Assembly (NCBI GenBank): GCA_035411585.1 | Contig: DAONTI010000017.1 | Location: 21,654-85,653, forward strand | Source: MWDV01 sp002070715 | GTDB taxonomy: Bacteria; Verrucomicrobiota; Verrucomicrobiia; Limisphaerales; MWDV01 | Length of the DNA stretch: 64,000 nt | Reading direction: 5' to 3' | Part shown: piece after piece, positions 8,979 to 16,981 of the stretch | Layout of the letters: each line of letters opens with the position of its first letter | Position numbering within the stretch: position 1 is the first letter of the stretch | Notes under the pieces: model-generated | The model's database searches: none | What the model was told of the DNA's origin: nothing | Seen by the model: only the letters and a program-made list of their open reading frames with translations | Position numbers and translations under genes: made by a program

Positions 8979-10151
8979 TCACGGGTTTGAAGTGGCGCGC
9001 TGTCTGCGCAGTTCTTGGTTGGCCTGCTGGATGGCTTCCAACTGCCAGCGCCGCGCGTTGGTGGCGGTTACGTTCCAGTCGTTGGCTTGATAATCGTAGT
9101 CAAACACCCACAACGCGCTCAAAGGCACCTGGTTGGTCCGCATGGCCGACAGGATCAGTGTGAAGCGGGCGCGCGCTTCGGGCGTATCGGCGCCCGGCAC
9201 GCCGAACTCGCCCACGAACAGCGGCTTTTTCTCCCGCCGCGCCACGGTCATGGCTTGGGCAAGCCGGCCCACGTCGTTGGTGAGTTCATACGCCCGAACC
9301 GAGAGCGAGTTGATGGGGGAGAGGTTGTCCGCCGCCAGCATCACGGCGAATTGTTCCGGGGTATCGGGTTGCCAACTGCGCTCGCGCATTTGGTGCCAGG
9401 CCGAGGGACGAGGAAACGCGTTGCCGCTGAGGATCAAGCGGTGCGGATCGTATTTCCGGACTTCGCGGGCAAACTCGCGGAACGCAACCCGAATGTTTTC
9501 ATGCGTCACCTCATCGGCCTCGGTGCGTTGCGCTGGCGTACCCAGGTGCGGCACCACCGGCGGCCGGTGCGTCGCCGCATTCGGCAGGTCCGCCGCCAGG
9601 TTGTATTCGTTGCCAAATTCCCAAGCCCAAATGGCGGGGGATTGGGCATACCGGGTCACCAGTTCGCGGGTGTAACGGCGCATGAACGCCAGGGTGCGGC
9701 TGTGCGGATCGCCCCAGCGATTGCACGGTTCGCCCATCAGATCCGGGACCGTGCTCAAGTTCCAGAAAAGGGACGGGATCAATCCGACGTTCTCGCGTTC
9801 GGCGCTTTTTATCACCGTATCCAACCGGGCGAAGTGGGCCGCCGGGTTCGTCTGATAAAGTTGCCAGTGCACGGGCCAGTAGCCGCCGGCGGAAAAGCGG
9901 GCAAAGGGAATGCCCCGCGCCGCCAATTCCCGGAACCCGGCGGCGTAATTGGTTTGTGGGGACTGTTCCAAGATGCGCACGAACGCGTCGTAGTAATTTA
10001 CGCCAATGCCGCAAAACGGAACTCCGCGCAGCAGCAACTCCCCCTGCTCATTGGCTGACAAGCCAGGGGCGGCCAACGCGTGAGCCCCGACGAGGATCAA
10101 GGGCAACAGGACCCAGCGCGTCCAGTGGCGGTGTAGCGTTGTCTTTGGCAT
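8979..10151 (-). CDS. secreted glycoside hydrolase family 5-like (cellulase/mannanase type)
   Basis: The start at 10151 (MPKTTLHRHW) gives 390 residues with a signal peptide ending near ALA-APG (residue 28). The open frame continues upstream to 10364, but only through a hairpin repeat. The acid/base WEFGNEYN (N181-E182) and nucleophile LFVGEFGVPG (E315) match the two catalytic glutamates of clan GH-A/GH5. GVNYYDAF and FARFSAGGYWPVHW are typical early strands. It should hydrolyse beta-1,4-linked glycans outside the cytoplasm; specificity cannot be read from the sequence. It is followed by another glycosidase-like gene 30 nt on. Confidence 0.82.
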   Translation of the reverse strand: MPKTTLHRHWTRWVLLPLILVGAHALAAPGLSANEQGELLLRGVPFCGIGVNYYDAFVRILEQSPQTNYAAGFRELAARGIPFARFSAGGYWPVHWQLYQTNPAAHFARLDTVIKSAERENVGLIPSLFWNLSTVPDLMGEPCNRWGDPHSRTLAFMRRYTRELVTRYAQSPAIWAWEFGNEYNLAADLPNAATHRPPVVPHLGTPAQRTEADEVTHENIRVAFREFAREVRKYDPHRLILSGNAFPRPSAWHQMRERSWQPDTPEQFAVMLAADNLSPINSLSVRAYELTNDVGRLAQAMTVARREKKPLFVGEFGVPGADTPEARARFTLILSAMRTNQVPLSALWVFDYDYQANDWNVTATNARRWQLEAIQQANQELRRQRATSNP

Positions 10152-10157
10152 CTGAGG

Positions 10158-10277
10158 CGGAACGATTCGATTGGAGTTTGAGTGGAACGGGCCACTGGCC
10201 TGTTCTGTCGGGCTACCAGCCCGATAGTTGAACCCAAAGAGTGCGAACCCGATGGTGTGCGATCTCCGTGCGCTCGG
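10158..10277 (+). repeat. interspersed hairpin repeat, copy A (partner at 63827-63946)
   Basis: About 120 nt match the sequence at 63827-63946 in the same orientation with roughly 8-10 differences (counted by eye, near 92% identity). The core is two adjacent stem-loops: 10185-10205 (GAACGGGCCA stem) and 10205-10227 (CTGTCGGGCT stem, loop ACC). The similarity starts at GGAACGATTCGATTGGAG and ends just after GATCTCCGTGCGC. It has no ORF and no transposase, so it resembles a REP/MITE-like non-autonomous element. Confidence 0.85.
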
Positions 10278-10320
10278 CTGGGCGGCAGGTTGCCGCCCAG
10301 AACGGCCAGGTTGGCCGTTC
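10278..10320. repeat. two further perfect hairpins adjoining repeat copy A
   Basis: 10278-10300 is a perfect stem CTGGGCGGCA with loop GGT. 10300-10320 is a perfect stem GAACGGCCA with the same kind of loop. With copy A this makes four consecutive stem-loops. They are not present in copy B at 63.9 kb, so the array is modular. A related hairpin to the second one lies at 53779-53799. Confidence 0.8.
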
Positions 10321-10644
10321 CACCTGGACCAATTGCATCGTTCCGGCTGAGACGTGTTGCGCACGAATTACCGGCGCAGCCTAACCTTGGAGCGGGATAA
10401 CGCGCAATGTTGAAGATGCTTGCGGGGGGCTGCATCCTCTGGATCAGGCGATGCCGCGTGAGTATCGCATCACTCCAACCAAGTTACGGTTGTGCATTAT
10501 CAAGGCCCCAGTTGATCCGCTGCTCAGCGAACTCGATGGGCTTTTTGAAAGATTCCAAGAAATGACCTGCGACCGGCGGGGAGTGACCTTGGATCAGTCA
10601 CAATTCTGCGGTGACCGACGATTCGCGCCGACGCGATTTAACGA

Positions 10645-11553
10645 TCAAGCCAGCTTCAGATCGGCTTCCGCCCGGGTCGCGGCATCGTGGAGTTTGATGA
10701 TGGATTGGACTTCCGGGTGTACCGTCGGATTCCCGAGTCGGCGAATGAATTGGCACGCGGCCCAATGGGCGGCGGAATTCTCGTAATTCGTCAGCCAGCG
10801 CTGGAAGCGTTTTTCGCGCTTCTCATCGGCGAACGGCCAGCGTTCCGGTTTCATCGTCACCCCGCAACGCCACGGCTTTGGCGTGAGCCGCGCCCGATAA
10901 CATTTCTGCGTTTGACAAAGTCGGCGATAGAGCGGATCGGCATCCAGCGCCTCGAAGACGCCATCGGCTTCCGAAGATTCCGGTGCGATCAACCCATGCG
11001 TCGCCAGCAAGCGCAACCCGGCACGTGTGCGGTAAATCCGCCAGCCCCAATCCGGTCGTTGCCGCGTCCACATTTCCACCTTGGCCAGCGCGTTATCGGC
11101 GGAGGCCTTGGGGGCAGGTGTGGGACTACCGAAAAGTCGTTTGAGAAAACCGCCGGCCGGTTTCGGTTCGGGCAAATCCACGTCAACAAACATGATGCGC
11201 GCCGTGTTCAACACCTGACAGCCGTATGAATTGCGCGTAACCACCGCGCTCACTTCGTCCGCGGCGTCTTTGATTTCGTGCAACACCGGCTCGCGGAACG
11301 GACGATCAGGATAGTAACCGCCGCGCTGGGGCGGAAAATTGCCCACGCGAAAGCGTTCGGCCAACCGTTGGGCCGCCTGATTCGCCAAGGCCTGCGCCTC
11401 CGCCAAACTGTTCGACGATCCGCGCCACGCCTGAAGGTAGCCGCACTCGCCTTTGGCCCAATACTTGGGAAAATTCACTGGGTCATGATTGGTTTCGGTG
11501 AAAAAAATGACAAGGAGTTTTCCGTTGCCGGGGCGGCGGATACGGGAAGCCAT
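10645..11553 (-). CDS. protein of unknown function, possible archaeo-eukaryotic-primase-like motifs
   Basis: The 302-residue protein is not recognised with confidence. It has no signal peptide or membrane segment. Striking stretches are VVTRNSYGCQVLNTARIMFVDVDL, with an hDhD-type motif (MFVDVD, 121-126), WGWRIYRTRAGLRLLATH (170-186), and DPLYRRLCQTQKCYRARLTPKPWRCG. Two aspartates followed by a basic GLRLLATH segment recalls the DxD ... SxH layout of AEP primases, but spacing and the third motif are unverified. Residues 130-150 are a Pro/Ala linker. It stands alone between gene-free stretches. That it is a real gene is fairly sure from length and composition; the role is unknown. Confidence 0.55.
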   Translation of the reverse strand: MASRIRRPGNGKLLVIFFTETNHDPVNFPKYWAKGECGYLQAWRGSSNSLAEAQALANQAAQRLAERFRVGNFPPQRGGYYPDRPFREPVLHEIKDAADEVSAVVTRNSYGCQVLNTARIMFVDVDLPEPKPAGGFLKRLFGSPTPAPKASADNALAKVEMWTRQRPDWGWRIYRTRAGLRLLATHGLIAPESSEADGVFEALDADPLYRRLCQTQKCYRARLTPKPWRCGVTMKPERWPFADEKREKRFQRWLTNYENSAAHWAACQFIRRLGNPTVHPEVQSIIKLHDAATRAEADLKLA

Positions 11554-11902
11554 CTCATAAATCCTTTAGTCCGAAGATGGCGCCGATTTACGCCGGTGGG
11601 CACCGGAAAAAACCTGCGCAATCTGCGTCATCGGCGGATTCGTTTTTCAGACTTTTGGTCGGCGACACGCATTGATGAGATGACTTCCAAGCCCGGATCG
11701 GCCATCGGTCGGCATCCGATCCCGTCTCAAGTTTCGAGTGATTTTTGTAGACCTCGTCCGCCGCGTTGTCGCGGTCGGATTGGGCGAATTGCACTCCGTT
11801 GGCCATGACGTGCCGGCGCGGGTCAGGGCGAGCAGGTCGCAACGCGAGTTCCAGTTGGTGCGCACGCTTGGTGCGGACGGAGTTATCTTCCGTCGGAAGA
11901 TT
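11554..11902. other. gene-free stretch, nothing recognised
   Basis: About 350 nt separate the unknown gene from the DUF1080 gene. Short frames on both strands (for example plus-strand 11738-12100) run into the DUF1080 gene antisense and show no domain. A segment near 11618-11650 (GCGCAATCTGCGTCATCGGC) looks like decayed repetitive sequence. No terminator or promoter is convincing. Confidence 0.5.
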
Positions 11903-12616
11903 TCAATCCAGCACCTTGATTCGGGCGTTGCGGATGAGGACGTGTTCCCCGCCTCGGCTGAGTTCCTGGAAACCGATATGCCCCTGGCGAGGGCGATCTT
12001 TGATCGGCGGGGCCAATGTGCCATCGTGGCGTTTGACTTCCTGGTTTTGCTTGGCGAGGTCCAGGTCCTGAATCACTTCTCCATTGAGCACGACCTTTAG
12101 GTGACTTCCTTTCAAAGTGACTTCATATCGGTTCCACTCGGTGGGTTGGTAAACCTGTTGGCTTGGCGCGATCGCCCGATAAATACCGCCCGTCAGCTCG
12201 GAGTCCTTTGCCTGCCGGTTGTACCGCAAATCAGCCATCTGCAATTCCATGCCGTCAAACGCCGGATCACCTTGCAACGGCGCCCGCAACGCCAGTCCGC
12301 TGTTGCCGGTGGGGCCGAGCTTGAATTCAAACTCGAGGATGAAATCGCCATATTCCCGCTCGCTCAGCAGCCACGATCCGCGCGGCTCGCCACCGTGCAA
12401 GACGCCCTCCTCAACCTTCCACACCGCACCGTTGGGAGCGGGTTTGCTCACGTCATCCCACGCCCGCACCATCCAGCCCGCCGGAATGCCGTCTTCAGGA
12501 AACAAGGGTTGGAAGCCCGCCTCGGCGGGCGCGTCGGCCGCATCCACGCCCAATCCGGCGGACAACACCACCATGGCGAGTGATACCCACAAGCGCGAAG
12601 GCAAACGATTGTTCAT
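11903..12616 (-). CDS. secreted DUF1080 (3-keto-disaccharide hydrolase-type) domain protein
   Basis: The 237-residue protein has a signal peptide (MNNRLPSRLWVSLAMVVLSA, cleavage near VDA-AD). It then shows a full DUF1080 jelly roll: WKVEEGVLHGGEPRGSWLLSEREYGDFILEFEFKL, GNSGLALRAP, GMELQMAD, GGIYRAIAPS and WNRYEVTLKG, ending GHIGFQELS and VLIRNARIKVL. In Bacteroidota and Verrucomicrobiota this lectin-like fold acts on 3-keto-glycosides or binds sugars, often beside Gfo/Idh dehydrogenases, one of which lies about 5 kb away. Activity is inferred from the family. Confidence 0.87.
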   Translation of the reverse strand: MNNRLPSRLWVSLAMVVLSAGLGVDAADAPAEAGFQPLFPEDGIPAGWMVRAWDDVSKPAPNGAVWKVEEGVLHGGEPRGSWLLSEREYGDFILEFEFKLGPTGNSGLALRAPLQGDPAFDGMELQMADLRYNRQAKDSELTGGIYRAIAPSQQVYQPTEWNRYEVTLKGSHLKVVLNGEVIQDLDLAKQNQEVKRHDGTLAPPIKDRPRQGHIGFQELSRGGEHVLIRNARIKVLD

Positions 12617-12809
12617 GGGATGAATCGTATCATGTTCACGCCAGTCATTGCCAGCATCCTGAATGCGGTATCGCGAACGCCCGAGTTAGTTGGCAGTTGA
12701 AAATATCAACCTGTCGGCTTCACTGAATCGCCTTGGCGCAACCCGCTTTCGGAAGTGAAGCGGAAACGCTACCGCGAAATAAAATCCTGGGGCGGAGGCG
12801 CCGGTTGCG

Positions 12810-15800
12810 TCACGGCATCCGCAGTCGGAAATAGCGTTCGCCGCCCGTCGTGGGCAGCGTGACGGACGCCACCCCGCCCGCTACAACGGGTGTCACGGGC
12901 AGCGGGAGATACGGTCCCGTCACCGCGTTCGCCATTTCCAATACGGGCACCGGGTGGGTTGCCGGCCAGCACAAGTTCAATCCACCGGGCCCCGGCGTCA
13001 GGGACATTATCGGCGCCGGGGTCGGAGCGAAACTGACTCCGTCAATCCAAAGCGTAAAGCCGGCGCCCCACGTGTCCGCATGAATTTCCAGCGCGGTGAT
13101 CCGGCTCAGGTCCGGCGCGCCGAACGCGGTGCGACGCCAGCCGGTAATGGTGGTCGGTGCGGCATCCAGCGGAATCGAGTAGGCGCACCATTGTTCCAGT
13201 GCGTCGTTGAGGATGTCCGCCGGCGCACCGTCAATGTAATACTGATACTGGAAATAATTGCCTTCCTGATCCCAAAGGCGAATCCAAGGGCTGCCCTCTT
13301 GGAAGCCGAGATTGGGGTTCTGCGCAAAAAAACGCACTTTCAATGTTTGCACACCCGTCAAATCCCATTGCGCTTTGAACGCGCCGGGATAGCGCACATA
13401 GGTGTCGGCCCCGCCGTCCGTGACGAACTTCAGCGAGGTTTGCCCGACCTGCTTATGCGCCGCGTCATCGGTAGCGGTGGTGGCGCCCGCCGCGCCGCCC
13501 GCCGCCCAAGCGGCCCAATGCGCGGCATTGGTTTCGGTGAGTTCGACCGGCGGGAAACGCTGCAGGGGACCGCCCAGATTTAATTCGCGCTCGAAGGTGG
13601 CCTGGTTCGTCTGCCCCTGATAATAGGCGACGTTCGGTTCGGTGATGTCGAGCCAGGCGTAATCCACCATGCCCTCGTGCTCGACGCGAAAATGCAGCAA
13701 GCCATTCACGCCAATGACCGCGACGTAACCAAAGGGATTGGCGTGGAGCACGTCGCCGGTGGGCAGCGGCGGCACTTTGTCCGGGTCCACCGGCACATTG
13801 GGGAGCACGAAGATGCCATCCTGGTCGGTCATCCCTTGGGCCTTAATTTGCGGGGTGATCAAATGGCCCACGCCGGGGCGCTCCTCCAGTTGATACATTT
13901 TTACTGTGGCGTTTTGGAGCGGTTGACCCGCACGCGAGACAAAGCGCATCCGCACCTCCGTTGGGATGCGGTAAAGATATTGGCCGTAGTAACCGTGCGC
14001 CTGATCCTGCCAGAGGCTCATGGCCAGCGCGCTGTGCGTGGAGAGGAAGGGGCTGCATCCGCGCATCAGACAATCGGGCGCCGTGTAACCCAGGCCGCTC
14101 ACCTGATTCCGCTCCGGACTAAGGTCCATTTGATACAAATCAATCAAGCCCAGTTGATGTCCCATTTCGTGGAGGTAACCATAATCAATGTCTTCCTCCG
14201 GGCGGTAGTAGCCGGAGTTGCGATAGCTGGAGGGCGCCTCCCAAGCGTAAAAGCGGAAGGGAAAGATGGCGAACTCGATATTGTTCACCGCCGGATCGGG
14301 CGCGGAATCGGGCAACAGTTCCAGCCAGTCGTAATGCACCCTCTTCGTGCTGCCGGCCGCGGCGAACATGGCATTGAAGCGTGTCATGTGCCGTTGGATC
14401 CAGTCAATCAAGTCATCCGTGGCCGCGTCTGGATAATTGGTGCTCTGCAACGTGAAACTGTCGTAATAAGACTGGTCCACGAAGCTCAAGAACCCCACCG
14501 ACTTGCTGTAAATGGTCACCGTGTTATTGGCGGGCCGCGCGTCGGCACCCGACAGGGAAAAACAGATTTCGTGCATGGCGCCGTCCCACGGGCGCACCAG
14601 CGTGAACGTGAGGATCCCGTCCGGCGCCAGCGGACCGGCGTGGCTGTTGGTCTGAACCGGAACGCCGTCCCACTGCCAGACCCCCGTAACGGCGTCCGTC
14701 CAAGAATTCCCGCCGCGGTTGCGAATGGTGGCGGTATAGGTCACGGGATCATTGGTGGCCGGCCAACGCGGCATGTCGGGCGTTTGGCCCTGCCCCAGAC
14801 CGGTCGCGGCGCTGGAAATGTAGGGGCCGAAGCCGGACGGCTCCGTGATTTCATAGGTCGTGTATTCCGCCGCATAACGGGGAAAGCGCGGGGTGCGCGA
14901 GATGCTGACCACTTGCAAATCCGTTTCATCCACGGGCCGGTAGCCGCCAATGGCTTGAACGGTCGCCGGCCCCGTGCCTGCAGTCGAAATGCTGGCGATG
15001 AAGTAGTAATAGACCTGCCCGTTCACCAGCGGGGCATCGAGGTAATTTGTCGTCAGCCGATCAGGAATCGTCATCACCGGCGTCAGGCCGTCGAGGGAAG
15101 TGAACGGGGCGTTGGCGCGATAGATGGCGTAGTGCGAAAAAAGTCCCGCCGGATCGGATACCGCCTGCCAGCGCAATTGGACGGCGGCGTTCAACGCGCG
15201 CCCGGTCTGGCCGGCGGGCGAGGGAAGCGGGATGTCCGGCACGGCGTTCAGGTCGAAGGCGTTGAAAAGGTTTTGCACTTGGAACGTCGGCGTTTCGCCA
15301 TCACCGTTGCCTTGCGTCCAAAGGAGGCGGGCGGGCAGGTAGAGCAGTCCGTCCGGCGCCAGCGTGGCCGAACTGAAGGCTGTACCCCCAGCGGCCACTT
15401 CCAGCGTGTCCAAGAGAGTGGCGTTCGTGCCGTCATCGCGCAGCGCGAAATAGACGCCGCCTTCGTTGTTGCCGACAATCAACACGCCGTTGGGGGTGAC
15501 GATCGGTGCGGACATGGTGTATTCCCAGCCTTTGCTGCCGGTGGGGTAGGCCCATTTCACGGTGCCATCGGCCGTGTGGATGGCGTAAAGTTGTCCGAGG
15601 CCATCCGGGTTTACGGTTTGGAAATAATAAGTCTGCCCGTCATGCGCGAGGCAGCCGCTGCTCTGGGCGCGTTCGGGATGATTAACTCCTGCGGTGTAAG
15701 TGTGGACGGGCATGGCCAACTGACTCCAGAGTGGCGCGCCTTGCAGATCCACGCCGACAATCCGGATGCTACCATCGCCGACGGGCAGATAAACCCGCCC

Positions 15801-16628
15801 GGTAACCGGGTCCACCGTGGGATCGCCATCGGTGAGTCCACCAAAGTCCACGTGCCATAATTCCGCCCCAGTGTCACCGTCGAAATCTCCCAACCAACCA
15901 CAGCGCCCGGTGGCCAAAACGTGGATTTTGCCTCCCGCCGGATGAATGGCCACGCGACTGTAACAGGTGCAAAGGCGCGTGGCCGCTTCCCAAGTGACCG
16001 TGATGGCGGACCCGGAATCGGTGCCGGCGCTGGGCCGGTCATCCCATTGGTTGGCAAAGATCCGGCCATCCGGCGCCACCTTGGGCGAAAAGGAACTCAA
16101 CTTTTTCCAACCCGGATCCGCGCCGTTGTGCCAGTAACTGGACGGTCCGTTGTCTGCGGCAAACGCCATCAAGGGATGCTCCGTGTCGTCGTTTATCACG
16201 TAAACCGTCTGCCCATCGGGGGAGAAAGCGGGGGTATTCTCGCCGATGGACTCCCCGCCATCGGGATTGCCGTTCCAGAGAAATTGTCCCGTATGCCGCT
16301 CCATCGCCTGCACGCCCTGCGGCCAATGGTAACCGCTGACCACCAAGTCCGCTCCATCGGGGCCGACGCCATCGAAAAACACCATGGAACTGGCGGAGAG
16401 ATTGCCTTCGTTGGGTGAGTTCGGCGCCCGTTTTTGCCAGCGAAGCGCAGCGAAAAAGTTCGCGCCTTGGCGATTGGCGGGCACGGTAAAATCGGCCCGC
16501 CCGGTATTTTGCGAATCACGCTGGCGTTGTGGCCAGGAAGCGGCCAGGGCGGATGAGCCGCAGAGGAAGTTCAGGCTGGTACCGCCCACCAACAAGCCGG
16601 CAAGGGTGTAATGCAACGCGCGCTTCAT
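12810..16628 (-). CDS. large secreted mosaic protein: PQQ-type propeller, FN3-like, HExxH metallopeptidase-like, carbohydrate-binding-like and C-terminal sorting-type domains
   Basis: The start at 16628 (MKRALHYTLAGLLVGG) gives 1272 residues with a signal peptide ending near LAA-SW. Residues from about 30 to 470 are a PQQ/quinoprotein-like propeller (AFSPDGQTVYVIN, GTVKWAYPTG and similar blades). About 480-580 is FN3-like (VQLRWQAVSDPAGLFSHYAIYR). About 640-720 is CARDB/Ig-like. Near residue 820 is YLHEMGHQLGLIDLYQMD, an HExxH zinc motif of metallopeptidase type. A later beta-sandwich (WAAWAAGGAAG to ALEIHADTWG) looks carbohydrate-binding. The last 65 residues (GLNLCWPAT ... RYFRLRMP) match a C-terminal domain shared with the next two secreted proteins. 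Its specific role is unknown. Confidence 0.68.
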   Translation of the reverse strand: MKRALHYTLAGLLVGGTSLNFLCGSSALAASWPQRQRDSQNTGRADFTVPANRQGANFFAALRWQKRAPNSPNEGNLSASSMVFFDGVGPDGADLVVSGYHWPQGVQAMERHTGQFLWNGNPDGGESIGENTPAFSPDGQTVYVINDDTEHPLMAFAADNGPSSYWHNGADPGWKKLSSFSPKVAPDGRIFANQWDDRPSAGTDSGSAITVTWEAATRLCTCYSRVAIHPAGGKIHVLATGRCGWLGDFDGDTGAELWHVDFGGLTDGDPTVDPVTGRVYLPVGDGSIRIVGVDLQGAPLWSQLAMPVHTYTAGVNHPERAQSSGCLAHDGQTYYFQTVNPDGLGQLYAIHTADGTVKWAYPTGSKGWEYTMSAPIVTPNGVLIVGNNEGGVYFALRDDGTNATLLDTLEVAAGGTAFSSATLAPDGLLYLPARLLWTQGNGDGETPTFQVQNLFNAFDLNAVPDIPLPSPAGQTGRALNAAVQLRWQAVSDPAGLFSHYAIYRANAPFTSLDGLTPVMTIPDRLTTNYLDAPLVNGQVYYYFIASISTAGTGPATVQAIGGYRPVDETDLQVVSISRTPRFPRYAAEYTTYEITEPSGFGPYISSAATGLGQGQTPDMPRWPATNDPVTYTATIRNRGGNSWTDAVTGVWQWDGVPVQTNSHAGPLAPDGILTFTLVRPWDGAMHEICFSLSGADARPANNTVTIYSKSVGFLSFVDQSYYDSFTLQSTNYPDAATDDLIDWIQRHMTRFNAMFAAAGSTKRVHYDWLELLPDSAPDPAVNNIEFAIFPFRFYAWEAPSSYRNSGYYRPEEDIDYGYLHEMGHQLGLIDLYQMDLSPERNQVSGLGYTAPDCLMRGCSPFLSTHSALAMSLWQDQAHGYYGQYLYRIPTEVRMRFVSRAGQPLQNATVKMYQLEERPGVGHLITPQIKAQGMTDQDGIFVLPNVPVDPDKVPPLPTGDVLHANPFGYVAVIGVNGLLHFRVEHEGMVDYAWLDITEPNVAYYQGQTNQATFERELNLGGPLQRFPPVELTETNAAHWAAWAAGGAAGATTATDDAAHKQVGQTSLKFVTDGGADTYVRYPGAFKAQWDLTGVQTLKVRFFAQNPNLGFQEGSPWIRLWDQEGNYFQYQYYIDGAPADILNDALEQWCAYSIPLDAAPTTITGWRRTAFGAPDLSRITALEIHADTWGAGFTLWIDGVSFAPTPAPIMSLTPGPGGLNLCWPATHPVPVLEMANAVTGPYLPLPVTPVVAGGVASVTLPTTGGERYFRLRMP

Positions 16629-16981
16629 ATCGTTCCTTCCAGAACATTTTCGCCGCAGGCATCGTTCTTCCCACAGCAAAGGCGGCGAACATCACCGGAG
16701 AATCCCGTACTGAGTTTTGACCGTGCCATCCGGCACAGGATGACTGAGTTTTATCTACTACCGCCCCGGAAATACGTCAAGCTTCCTCCCGTTCCGCCTG
16801 ATTTCAGCGGGCGTCAACCAAGCCGCGCCGGCCGGGAAAAGCACCAGAAACCGCATGCCGTTTTCCTCTCCTGAGGCGCTCCCATGCAGTTGGGCAGAGT
16901 GGGGCTTGGATGGCTTTTGAATCGGAATAATCGCCGCTCAAAAGCTGGAAAAGAAATTGGGAGAGGCTTACTCTTCGAGCG
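16629..16981. other. divergent intergenic region
   Basis: About 350 nt separate the start codons of two divergently transcribed secreted-protein genes, so promoters for both must lie here. I could not fix a -35/-10 pair. The plus-strand gene has only a weak purine-rich stretch (GGGAGAGG near 16960) well upstream of its ATG. No hairpin or repeat stands out. Confidence 0.5.

Larger units (their letters stand above)
10152..10644. other. gene-free stretch between GH5 and an unknown gene, carrying hairpin repeats
   Basis: This 493-nt stretch has no convincing gene. A 111-codon plus-strand frame at 10451-10786 overlaps the next gene antisense and has no recognisable features. The left part holds the hairpin repeat listed separately. 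The right part (about 10330-10640) shows nothing I can assign. Promoters for the minus-strand GH5 gene should lie here but no clear -35/-10 pair was identified. Confidence 0.6.

Noticed and set aside
10451..10786. 111-codon plus-strand frame after the hairpin repeats
   Set aside because: No recognisable motif and its 3' part is antisense to the end of the unknown 302-aa gene.
13677..15860. 727-codon plus-strand frame
   Set aside because: Exactly antisense to the large secreted mosaic protein, which has a signal peptide and recognisable domains. Shadow.
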